64,000 bases of DNA, taken from Alkalibacillus aidingensis (GTDB lineage Bacteria > Bacillota > Bacilli > Bacillales > Alkalibacillaceae). Under the pieces are notes generated by a model, which saw only the letters and a program-made list of their open reading frames with translations, did no database searches and had not been told where the DNA came from. Location: positions 1 through 64,000 of the forward strand of contig NZ_JABXWU010000005.1 of assembly GCF_014595945.1 (NCBI RefSeq), in the 5' to 3' direction. A program made the position numbers and the translations under genes. Numbering within the stretch: position 1 is the first letter of the stretch; the number at the start of each line of letters is the position of its first letter. Shown here one piece after another: positions 53,269-62,547 of the stretch.

Positions 53269-53368
53269 GTTTTTATTGATGCGCTTTTTTGAGCGCATAT
53301 ACAAGTATATTATTTTTCACCTAAAAATGCAATGCTAAAGGCGAACCAATATTTTCTTTCTTAGTGAA

Positions 53369-55208
<1,840 letters not shown>

Positions 55209-55216
<8 letters not shown>

Positions 55217-55967
55217 TCGTTACTTCACGATGCTTTTCTGGTGCTATTTGATAGGCTTGTGATAAGCCTTGTTCTTGAATTAAATCTTTACGAACCGTCT
55301 TATATGGAATTTGAACCGTAAACACCTCAATAAACGGATTAGGGTTAACACTAATGGTTTGCTCATCTAACCAACGGGCTTCTATTCGGTTATCAATACC
55401 AGGGAATTCCTGTCTGAATCCATTTTTAAACATTGGATGCTCTTGTTCTTTTGGAACTCCTGGTTTATTTAAGCAAAGATATAACGATAAATCATCGCAA
55501 AATTGTAACAGGTGGAAATGAAACCGTGTTATTCTTTCCGGCACTTGTGTAGACATTAGTTCCTTAATTCGACGTTGTCTTTCTATTTCCCGGGAAATGA
55601 ACATGGAAATAGTCGAATCAGTTGAGTCTTTATCAAAAAAAGACAAATAATGTTGACTACACAATATAACTGCATACTCAGATTGTTCTTCTACTTGATC
55701 AATTCCTTGGCTGTAATGTTCGATCTTAGGTATCAATGGGTAATCCATAAAAGAATGAGGGGCATTTTTCTTTGAATTCCATATCGGACTTTGATCTAGA
55801 GGGATCCAGGCACAATCATGATTCTTTATTGCATACTCAACTTCTCGACGTAAGAAATCACCTATAAATAACTCAGCTTTCCAATGCTTAGCTGCTTCCC
55901 CACTTATAATGGCATGATCGTGTTGTTTCACCATTTCAAAATCGTTATGATGCTCTGAGACAATCAT
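55209..55967 (-). CDS. DUF3891 family protein
   Basis: A 252-residue soluble protein matching the uncharacterised DUF3891 family (a conserved MIVSEHHNDFEMVKQHDHAIISG N-terminus, HDCAWIPLD, and LQFCDDLSLYLCLNKPG). No transmembrane segment or signal. Histidine and aspartate positions (HDHA, HDCAW, QFCDDLS) suggest an HD-like metal site, but this is inference. Its stop overlaps the yaaH 3' end by 8 bp, convergent. Function unknown. Confidence 0.8.
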
Positions 55968-56137
55968 ATGATCACTCCTGATCTTTTTAGATAAATTTGT
56001 AGAGACTTAGAGAAAAAATGAAGTAATTTAAAGATGGGTAACTTCAAAATCATGTATAATTATTCCCTGCAACCTCCTCTGTAAAACCCTAATAGTTCCC
56101 CCTTACAACGACCGTCAGAGAGTGAATACAACGTGTG

Positions 56138-56170
56138 AAAAAAGGTCCCGAGCTGATGCTCGGGACCTTT
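56138..56170 (-). terminator. acsA intrinsic terminator
   Basis: Minus strand AGGTCCCGAGC-ATC-AGCTCGGGACCT, then TTTTT, about 4 bp past the stop. Confidence 0.92.
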
Positions 56171-56173
56171 CTA

Positions 56174-57889
56174 TTACTCTTCTAATGTTGATGTATCACC
56201 TTCTGGCAATCCAAGCTCTCTTGATTTTAATAATCGGCGCATGATTTTCCCGCTTCTTGTTTTTGGAATGCTATCAGTCACTTCAATTTCACGTGGAGCT
56301 GCATGTGCTGCAAAACCAGTCTTAACAAACTGTCGAATCTCTTCTAATAGCTCTTCAGATTCTTCATAACCATCATTCAATGAAATAAAAGCTTTAATGA
56401 TTTCCCCACGCTCTGGGTCTGGTTTACCTATAACACCTGCTTCTGCTACCGCCTCATGTTCAATTAACTTACTTTCGACTTCAAATGGACCAACACGTTC
56501 ACCAGATGTGTTAATCACATCATCTAGACGTCCTTGGAACCAGAAGTACCCATCTTCATCACGATAAGCACTATCTCCAGAAACATACCAACCATTGATA
56601 AAGTAGCTTTCATACTTTTCAGGGCGCTTCCAAATGGCACGCATCATAGAAGGCCACCCTTCTTTAATAGCTAGATTACCCATTTGATTGGGTGGGAGCT
56701 CATTCCCTTGGTCATCAACAATGGATGCTACTACACCAGGGATTGGTTTTCCCATTGAACCTGGGCGAATATCCAGAGTAGGGTAGTTACAAATGAGTTG
56801 AGCTCCTGTCTCTGTCATCCACCATGTATCATGAATTCTTAAACCAAAAGCTTCCATTCCCCAATGGATAACTTCTGGATTCAACGGCTCACCAACACTT
56901 AGAATATGACGTACACTTGATAAATCATGTCTTTGAACAGCTTCTTTTCCTGCACTCATTAATTTTCTAAAAGCAGTTGGCGCAGAATACCAAACAGTCA
57001 CTTTACACTTTTCCAAAGCACCATACCAAGCATCTGGCGTGAAACGTCCACCAACAATGACATTAGTAACTCCGTTTAACCAAGGCGCAAAAATTCCATA
57101 GCTAGTTCCAGTCACCCAGCCCGGATCCGCTGTACACCAGTACACATCACCTTCTTGAAGATCTAAAACCCATTTACCAGTTTGATAATGTTGGATCATA
57201 GCGTTGTGAACATGGTAAACCCCTTTTGGTTTTCCTGTTGAACCAGATGTGTAGTGAATTAGCATCCCATCTTCTAAATCCACCCATTCAATCTCAACAT
57301 CTTCACTAGCTTTATTCATCTCTTGATGATAGTCAATGTAACCTGGTGCAATTTTTTCTGAATCACCAACTAATACGACTTTTTTCAAATCGGGTAACTC
57401 ATCCTGTGGGACACGACTTAATAATTCTGGTGTCGTGACTAACATAACTGCACCACTATCTTCTAAGCGATCCTGTACCGCTTGTTCCATAAAAGCTTCA
57501 AACAACGGACCTGCAATCGCTCCTACTTTCAAGATGCCTAAGAAACTAGCATAAAACTCTGGAGACCGAGGCATAAACATGAAGACGCGATCACCTTTTT
57601 CAATACCCTGGTCTTTTAAAACGTTAGCAAATTGATTACTTTGCTTACTCAAATCTTCAAATGTTAACTTTTCTTCACGGTCAGGCGCAACAAAATGTAA
57701 GGCTACTTGATCTTTTTTATTTGGATTTTCCGCGTGACGGTCAATCGCTTCATAGGCAATATTTACTTTACCTGTTTCATGCCAAGAAAAAGCTTTCTTG
57801 ACCTCTTCCCAGTCAAAGTTTTGATAAGTATTCTCGTAATTTTCTAAGTTATGATTTCCTTTTTCTGCTTGTAAAACGCTTTCACTCAC
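56174..57889 (-). CDS. acsA: acetyl-CoA synthetase (AMP-forming)
   Basis: Activates acetate to acetyl-CoA. The 571 residues are close to B. subtilis AcsA (572). Motifs: MLIHYTSGSTGKPKGVYH (phosphate loop), DTWWMTETG, YVSGDSAYRDEDGYFWFQGR and the C-terminal SGKIMRRLLK, whose lysine is the AcuA acetylation site in B. subtilis. The start is GTG (MSESVLQAEKG) with GAGG 8 bp upstream. The first codons contain TGAAAGCGTTTTAC, cre-like (CcpA) with two mismatches. The acuABC genes are not in the window. Confidence 0.93.
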   Translation of the reverse strand: MSESVLQAEKGNHNLENYENTYQNFDWEEVKKAFSWHETGKVNIAYEAIDRHAENPNKKDQVALHFVAPDREEKLTFEDLSKQSNQFANVLKDQGIEKGDRVFMFMPRSPEFYASFLGILKVGAIAGPLFEAFMEQAVQDRLEDSGAVMLVTTPELLSRVPQDELPDLKKVVLVGDSEKIAPGYIDYHQEMNKASEDVEIEWVDLEDGMLIHYTSGSTGKPKGVYHVHNAMIQHYQTGKWVLDLQEGDVYWCTADPGWVTGTSYGIFAPWLNGVTNVIVGGRFTPDAWYGALEKCKVTVWYSAPTAFRKLMSAGKEAVQRHDLSSVRHILSVGEPLNPEVIHWGMEAFGLRIHDTWWMTETGAQLICNYPTLDIRPGSMGKPIPGVVASIVDDQGNELPPNQMGNLAIKEGWPSMMRAIWKRPEKYESYFINGWYVSGDSAYRDEDGYFWFQGRLDDVINTSGERVGPFEVESKLIEHEAVAEAGVIGKPDPERGEIIKAFISLNDGYEESEELLEEIRQFVKTGFAAHAAPREIEVTDSIPKTRSGKIMRRLLKSRELGLPEGDTSTLEE

Positions 57890-57989
57890 AACCATCACCT
57901 CTACTTTTAAATATTTATTGAAACAATATTTTGAAATTTCTAGTACTACTATTGTATAAAACATCATCGGTAAATAAAAGTAGAAAATT

Positions 57990-58016
57990 TAAAAAACTCA
58001 CCTAATTTGGTGAGTT
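57990..58016 (-). terminator. terminator downstream of the rhodanese gene
   Basis: Minus strand AAACTCACC-AAATTA-GGTGAGTTT followed by TTTAAATTTT, 155 bp past the rhodanese stop. The stretch between holds no recognised gene. Confidence 0.8.
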
Positions 58017-58170
58017 TATTGTTGTGATAGGCTATGGTAAATAGATACATAGCTGATTCTTTTTTTGAATTCTGTTGCACCCAGATCATACAACTTAGGC
58101 CTTTAATAAGTCCTTTCATACTAACAATAATTACCCTTACCTCTCATTATTCGAAGCAATAAAAGCATTA

Positions 58171-58470
58171 TTATTCAACCGGACCTTCCCAGTCCAACAT
58201 ACCCCCAGCCATATTTTTAACCTTAAAACCTTGTTCTTCTAAATACTGTGTCGCTTGTCCACTTCTCCCACCTGATCGACAAATCATAATATATTCTTTA
58301 TTTTTGTCTAACTCATTTTCGCGAAACTCTAATAGTCCTAATGGGATGTTCATCGCACCAGGAATCTTCCCTGTAGCTACTTCATCTGTCTCACGTACAT
58401 CAATTAGATTTAGTGTTTCGTTGTTTTCAAGTCGCTGTTGTACTTCTTTAGTCGTTAATTCTTTCATCAT
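58171..58470 (-). CDS. rhodanese-like sulfurtransferase
   Basis: A 99-residue single-domain rhodanese with the active-site loop MICRSGGRSGQA, whose cysteine carries persulfide. LIDVRETDEVATGKIPGAMNIPL is the family N-terminal motif. The ATG at 58470 has GTGAGGAC upstream. It is the last member of a sulfur-relay cluster with DsrE-like, TusA and CstR-like genes, but a MITE sits between it and the DsrE-like gene (see 58532-58737), so it may have lost cotranscription. Confidence 0.9.
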   Translation of the reverse strand: MMKELTTKEVQQRLENNETLNLIDVRETDEVATGKIPGAMNIPLGLLEFRENELDKNKEYIMICRSGGRSGQATQYLEEQGFKVKNMAGGMLDWEGPVE

Positions 58471-58531
58471 TATTGTCCTCACTTTTTGAAATTTTGTTAT
58501 TTATGCCACCTTATGAATGGCAAATTAAATC

Positions 58532-58737
58532 GCTCTGTTAAGGTCCGTTGTTGTAATGGTGATTTGCTTTCGGTGGACGCTTTCCGTGGGCACGGCTTCA
58601 GCTAACTTGGGAAGAAAAAGCACTTCCCAAGTGGATCTTCAGCTCGTGCTGTTCCCACAGGAGTCGCCACCTTCGCTTTTCACCATACAACAACTAAGAG
58701 CAACTTTTTAATCATCAACACTAAACTTTAACAGAGC
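58532..58737. mobile_element. MITE-like repeat, short intact copy with 9-bp target duplication
   Basis: The 206-bp non-coding element has perfect 10-bp terminal inverted repeats (GCTCTGTTAA / TTAACAGAGC), inverted subterminal GTTGTTGTAATGGTG / CACCATACAACAAC blocks and a perfect 10-bp internal stem (58605-58632). Flanks carry AAATTAAAT at 58522-58530 and 58738-58746, a target-site duplication; one extra C (58531) lies between the left repeat and the end. No transposase is encoded. The right target copy overlaps the stop codon of the DsrE-like gene, leaving it intact. Confidence 0.85.
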
Positions 58738-58740
58738 AAA

Positions 58741-59220
58741 TTAAATAAATAAGTTAATTGCTCCATCTTCTCCTTCGCCAATATAGGCAGCTACTCCACC
58801 GTACTCTATATCATCTAATAATTCTTCTTGTTTTAATCCTAATAAATCCATGGTCATCGTACAGGCTAATAAAGTAATTTCTTGCTCTTTGGCCATTGTG
58901 ACTAGATCATCTAATGGCATTGCATTGTGCTTTCTCATCACATTCTTAATCATTTTTGGCCCCATACCAGCAAACTGCATTTTTGAAAGAGGCAAGTTTT
59001 CTGCTCCTTTTGGCATCATTTTACCGAACATCTTCTCCATAAATGTTTTACTTGGACGTAGTTTTTCGTTCTTTCTTAATACATTTAATCCCCAAAATGT
59101 ATGGAAGATTGTCACCTTGTGATCATAAGCTGCTGCCCCATTTGCGATGATATAAGCAGCCATTGCTTTATCATAGTCCCCACTAAATAAAATAATATTA
59201 GTCTTCTTTTGTTCAGACAT
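58741..59220 (-). CDS. DsrE/DsrF-like (DsrE2) sulfur-carrier protein
   Basis: A 159-residue cytoplasmic protein of the DsrE/F/H-like family with LFSGDYDKAMAAYIIANGAAAYDH at the N-terminus and a conserved cysteine in ITLLACTMTMDLLGL (about residue 119), the likely persulfide carrier. It resembles small DsrE2 proteins paired with TusA. Upstream is a palindromic operator (59240-59257). It probably passes sulfane sulfur between TusA and rhodanese; this is inference from family and context. Confidence 0.85.
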   Translation of the reverse strand: MSEQKKTNIILFSGDYDKAMAAYIIANGAAAYDHKVTIFHTFWGLNVLRKNEKLRPSKTFMEKMFGKMMPKGAENLPLSKMQFAGMGPKMIKNVMRKHNAMPLDDLVTMAKEQEITLLACTMTMDLLGLKQEELLDDIEYGGVAAYIGEGEDGAINLFI

Positions 59221-59239
59221 ATCATAAACCTCCCCTCTA

Positions 59240-59257
59240 AATACCTATGTAGGTATT
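59240..59257. promoter_or_regulatory. CstR-type operator, site 1 (before the DsrE-like gene)
   Basis: AATACC-TATGTA-GGTATT, perfect arms with a 6-bp centre, 20 bp before the DsrE-like start. Sites of the same geometry lie before tusA and before the repressor gene. Confidence 0.65.
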
Positions 59258-59274
59258 AGTGATAATAAAAAAAT

Positions 59275-59502
59275 TTATCCTTTTCTAATATAAAACTTGT
59301 AAACTCCATTGTCCTCTTTTGACTCAATTAAATCATGACCTGATGATTTCGTCCAAGCTGTTAAATCACTTTTTGCACCTACATCTGTCGCATGGACTTC
59401 TAGCACCTCTCCACTATTAATGTCCTCAATTGCTTTTTTTGTTCTAACGATTGGCATTGGACATGCTAATCCTTTTGCATCAAGTGTTTTGGTAATTTCC
59501 AT
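59275..59502 (-). CDS. TusA-family sulfurtransferase
   Basis: A 75-residue SirA/TusA-like carrier with the signature LDAKGLACPMPIVRTKKAI, where the CPxP cysteine binds persulfide. It is encoded between the CstR-like repressor and the DsrE-like gene, with a palindromic operator upstream (59532-59549). It likely takes sulfur from a rhodanese or DsrE-like donor. Confidence 0.92.
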   Translation of the reverse strand: MEITKTLDAKGLACPMPIVRTKKAIEDINSGEVLEVHATDVGAKSDLTAWTKSSGHDLIESKEDNGVYKFYIRKG

Positions 59503-59531
59503 ACCTCTATTCCCTCCTACATATTTTTTGA

Positions 59532-59549
59532 AATGCCACCATGGGTATA
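59532..59549. promoter_or_regulatory. CstR-type operator, site 2 (before tusA)
   Basis: AATGCC-ACCATG-GGTATA, the same 6-6-6 geometry as sites 1 and 3 with one arm mismatch, 30 bp before tusA. Confidence 0.55.
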
Positions 59550-59598
59550 CTAATAAATAAAATAAAATTTTCCATCCTAAACGTTTTTAAAAAGAAAT

Positions 59599-59859
59599 TT
59601 ATCTGCTTTTTACTAATAAATTAACTGCTTCTTTAACTCGATCGTCTGTGTTCTCTCCTTGTTGCTCAGCTTCACGAACACATTCGATTAAATTCTCGCT
59701 AACGATCACCCCAATAGTACGATCAATGGCAGTTCTGCTAGCAGAAAGCTGAGTGATAACTTCCTTACAGTCTTCCCCTTCTTCCATCATACGAAGAACA
59801 CCACGTAATTGACCTTCTAATCGTTTAATTCTATTCTTAACTTTTGAATCGTATTCCAT
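59599..59859 (-). CDS. cstR: CsoR-family repressor, CstR-like (persulfide sensing)
   Basis: An 86-residue all-helical regulator (MEYDSKVKNRIKRLEGQL start). Two cysteines (EDCKE and IECV) align with the CsoR/CstR sensing pair. The histidine that binds Cu(I) in copper CsoR is replaced by asparagine (SENLIEC where B. subtilis CsoR has EDHAHHC), which favours CstR-type thiol persulfide sensing over copper. Linkage to tusA, a DsrE-like gene and a rhodanese supports that. An in-frame ATG eight codons earlier is possible. Confidence 0.85.
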   Translation of the reverse strand: MEYDSKVKNRIKRLEGQLRGVLRMMEEGEDCKEVITQLSASRTAIDRTIGVIVSENLIECVREAEQQGENTDDRVKEAVNLLVKSR

Positions 59860-59922
59860 ATTTAAAACCTCCCTTGAAAACATAAAAGAAAGTAGATTAA
59901 TTAAATCTTATAACAAGAATCA

Positions 59923-59940
59923 TATACCCATAATGGTATT
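59923..59940. promoter_or_regulatory. CstR-type operator, site 3 (before the repressor gene)
   Basis: TATACC-CATAAT-GGTATT, about 65 bp before the cstR-like start, suggesting autoregulation. Confidence 0.6.
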
Positions 59941-59991
59941 TTGTCAAATAAGTATTTAATTCTTATTTTCACCTTATACAACACATTTATC

Positions 59992-60028
59992 AAATAAAAT
60001 AAGCTGGTATCGAAAACGATACCAGCTT
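59992..60028 (-). terminator. coat-gene intrinsic terminator
   Basis: Minus strand AAGCTGGTATCG-TTTT-CGATACCAGCTT, a perfect 12-bp stem, then ATTTTATTTG. Confidence 0.85.
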
Positions 60029-60039
60029 TGAAAGGAGAT

Positions 60040-60603
60040 TTAGAAGTCATGACGATCTGCTGCTGCTAATCTACTTGGACTGAAGTCACCTACCGGCAAA
60101 GCTCTTACTGGTTCAAGACATGAGATTGCTACAAAGTCGCATAGATCAACTTTTACACAAACTCCTGTTCTTTGAAAGTCTGACGCATCACCAATGAAGT
60201 CACATACGTCTTTTTTCTTCTTGCGAGGGCACAGTCCGTTGCTATTTGCAGGCAGAAGTAATTCAAGGTCAGCACAGCAATCTTTGTGCACCTTACTTAC
60301 TCGGAAAATAGGTGATTCGAAGCATTGGAAGCTTCTAGTATTATTAGCGAATGCCTGCACAACACCAGTTGCCCAGAATGGTTTACAATCCCCTTTACAA
60401 TATAAGATAAAAGGAATTGTATCGTTACCGTTTGTTGTTGTTGCTGGTGACACTAAGTCTTGAATAGACTGTTTACAGCTAATGTCGCAATCGACTGGTT
60501 CATCAACTGCATCTTGTGCATCAGCAATTCTTCTTACTGTTTTACAAACACATTTACTATCCTTACAATCTAAGTCATGGCAATCTTCCCACATATTTTT
60601 CAC
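60040..60603 (-). CDS. spore coat protein, CotY/CotZ/ExsY family
   Basis: A 187-residue cysteine-rich outer coat/crust or exosporium protein; such proteins self-assemble into disulfide-linked lattices. The signature is CVCKTVRRIADAQDAV, then LVSP and PFILYCKGDCKPF, with many CxxC-like cysteines. CotY, CotZ and ExsY cannot be told apart by eye. It is not at this place in B. subtilis. A sigma-E-like promoter lies just upstream (60626-60653). Confidence 0.9.
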   Translation of the reverse strand: MKNMWEDCHDLDCKDSKCVCKTVRRIADAQDAVDEPVDCDISCKQSIQDLVSPATTTNGNDTIPFILYCKGDCKPFWATGVVQAFANNTRSFQCFESPIFRVSKVHKDCCADLELLLPANSNGLCPRKKKKDVCDFIGDASDFQRTGVCVKVDLCDFVAISCLEPVRALPVGDFSPSRLAAADRHDF

Positions 60604-60625
60604 TCCTTTATTGTGTCGTTACTAC

Positions 60626-60653
60626 AAAATATGAGTGGTCTAAAAATGTGTAT
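60626..60653 (-). promoter_or_regulatory. candidate sigma-E/sigma-K promoter of the coat gene
   Basis: Minus strand ATA (60653-60651), 17 bp, CATATTTT (60633-60626), resembling the mother-cell -10 CATANNNT. The -35 is a weak match. Confidence 0.4.
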
Positions 60654-60770
60654 AGGTAAATGAAAGGCTTTAGTTAATCTTTCTTAAATCTAATAAATGT
60701 GTCCAATTTTGACGAAAAATTTGATATGATGGATAGCAGTAACATACAAGAAACGAATGGAGGAATGAAT

Positions 60771-61418
60771 GTGAGATCGGAACAAGTGCCATTCATTGCT
60801 GTAGAAGGCCCTATCGGTGTAGGCAAAACCTCATTATCTAAGAAGATTGCCACACACTTTTACTTCCACCTACTAAAAGAGATTGTGGAGGAGAACCCAT
60901 TTTTAGGCAAGTTTTATGACAATATTGAAGAGTGGAGCTTTCAAACCGAAATGTTCTTCTTATGTAATCGATATAAACAGCTTGAAGATATTGAGAAGCA
61001 CTATTTAAGTCAAGGAAAGCCAGTTGTTTCTGATTACCATATCCTGAAAAATATGATCTTTGCCAAACGAACTTTAAAAGATCATCAATATACAAAGTAT
61101 GAACAAATCTTCAACATACTTACACAAGATATGCCTAAACCGAATGTCATGATTTATATCTATGCGAGTCTAGATACACTATTAGAAAGAATTGAGATGC
61201 GTGGTCGTGAAGTCGAACAGAATATTCAACCAGCCTATCTTGAACAACTTTCACGAGATTATGAAGTATTTATGGATCGTTTTGAAGCGGAGAATCCTGA
61301 TATCCCCGTTATTCGTTTAAATGGGGATGAATTAGATTTCGTTAAACATCAATCGGATTTAGATGACATTGTAACAATTGTTAAACAACACATTTATAAA
61401 GGAGAAGTTTTATCATGA
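60771..61418 (+). CDS. dgk: deoxyguanosine kinase
   Basis: Salvages deoxyguanosine to dGMP. The 215 residues have the P-loop FIAVEGPIGVGKTSLSKK, WSFQTEMFFL, and the arginine-rich lid RIEMRGREVEQ, similar to B. subtilis Dgk (207). The GTG at 60771 is chosen because GGAGG lies 7 bp upstream; an in-frame GTG 72 bp earlier lies in the promoter region (extended -10 TGATATGAT at 60722-60730). It overlaps dck by 4 bp. Confidence 0.93.
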   Translation: MRSEQVPFIAVEGPIGVGKTSLSKKIATHFYFHLLKEIVEENPFLGKFYDNIEEWSFQTEMFFLCNRYKQLEDIEKHYLSQGKPVVSDYHILKNMIFAKRTLKDHQYTKYEQIFNILTQDMPKPNVMIYIYASLDTLLERIEMRGREVEQNIQPAYLEQLSRDYEVFMDRFEAENPDIPVIRLNGDELDFVKHQSDLDDIVTIVKQHIYKGEVLS

Positions 61419-62086
61419 ATTATGCAGAACGCTTCGGGATTCCGAATGATGCGGTGATTACGATAGCTGGTACAGTCGGTGTAGGTAAATCTACTATGAC
61501 TAAAGCTTTAGCTAATGCACTTCAATTTAGAACCTCGTTTGAAAAAGTTGAAAATAACCCCTATTTAGACAAGTTTTATTCTGACTTTGAACGTTGGAGT
61601 TTTCATCTACAAATTTATTTTCTAGCTGAACGCTTTAAAGAGCAGAAGAGGATTTTTGAATACGGGGGTGGATTTATTCAAGACCGTTCCATCTATGAAG
61701 ATACAGGAATTTTTGCTAAAATGCATTATGACAAAGGAACGATGACACCAACTGATTATGAAACTTATACAAAGTTATTTGACTCTATGGTCATGACCCC
61801 CTACTTCCCTCATCCAGATTTATTAATCTATCTTGAAGGGTCATTTGATGATATCTTAACACGCTTAAGACAAAGAGGGCGTAAGATGGAACAAGAAACA
61901 CCGATTGAATATTGGGAAGAAATGTATAATCGTTATGAAGAGTGGATTAATAATTTTAATACTTGTCCTGTTATGCGAATTAATATAAATGATTACGATT
62001 TATTAAATGATCAGACTTCAATCGAACCAATATTAGAACGAATCAGCCAGTTCATTCAAACGTCAAGGCAGTACATCAAATCATAA
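61415..62086 (+). CDS. dck: deoxyadenosine/deoxycytidine kinase
   Basis: Salvages deoxyadenosine and deoxycytidine. The 223 residues have the P-loop ITIAGTVGVGKSTMTKAL, the DRS motif IQDRSIYEDTGIFA and a lid RLRQRGRKMEQ. It overlaps dgk (ATGA), so the two kinases are translationally coupled, as in B. subtilis, although their relative order here (dgk first) is the reverse of dck-dgk when read from the tRNA-Ser side. Confidence 0.95.
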   Translation: MNYAERFGIPNDAVITIAGTVGVGKSTMTKALANALQFRTSFEKVENNPYLDKFYSDFERWSFHLQIYFLAERFKEQKRIFEYGGGFIQDRSIYEDTGIFAKMHYDKGTMTPTDYETYTKLFDSMVMTPYFPHPDLLIYLEGSFDDILTRLRQRGRKMEQETPIEYWEEMYNRYEEWINNFNTCPVMRININDYDLLNDQTSIEPILERISQFIQTSRQYIKS

Positions 62087-62135
62087 AAAACAACCGTCTA
62101 AACCCCTTAAATGGAGTTAGACGGTTTCATTTTAA
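62085..62135. terminator. bidirectional terminator between dck and the bactofilin gene
   Basis: AACCGTCTAA pairs with TTAGACGGTT; the A-run before and T-rich run after serve both convergent genes. Confidence 0.8.
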
Positions 62136-62533
62136 GATGCAGGCTTCTCGCTTTGTTCTTGAACCTTGCCTTTACTCTTCTTTTGCTCATCTGTAATCAT
62201 TTGACTATTACCTGTAAAAGTCCCACCTTCATCAATGACGAAGATCCTCATACTGATATCGCCATTAATAACTCCAGTTGATTCAATCTTTAACGAACCT
62301 GAGGCATGCACATCCCCGTTGATGGTACCAGCAACTGTTAAATCTCGGCCATGCACTTCGGCTTCAATTTTCCCATCAGAGCCAACCACAACATCACCCT
62401 TACAAGTGACACTTCCTGTTACTACACCATCAATACGTACACTAGCATCTGAATTTAAATTACCTTCAAATGTTGTTGCTCCACCAATAACCGTATCTAC
62501 ATTACTAATTTGTTTCTCTTGCTTCGAAAACAT
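62132..62533 (-). CDS. bactofilin (polymer-forming cytoskeletal protein)
   Basis: A 133-residue protein with a right-handed beta-helix core (about 12-110) of short glycine- and valine-rich repeats: TVIGGATTFEGNLNSDASVR, GSVTCKGDVVVGSDG, DLTVAGTINGDVHASGS. It self-assembles into filaments that recruit cell wall enzymes. It is 14 bp downstream of an M23 peptidase gene, a pairing common to bactofilins. Absent from this place in B. subtilis. Confidence 0.9.
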   Translation of the reverse strand: MFSKQEKQISNVDTVIGGATTFEGNLNSDASVRIDGVVTGSVTCKGDVVVGSDGKIEAEVHGRDLTVAGTINGDVHASGSLKIESTGVINGDISMRIFVIDEGGTFTGNSQMITDEQKKSKGKVQEQSEKPAS

Positions 62534-62547
62534 TTAATAACCACCCT

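Noticed and set aside
60838-61095. minus-strand open frame inside dgk
   Set aside because: Shadow of a well-supported kinase gene on the other strand.
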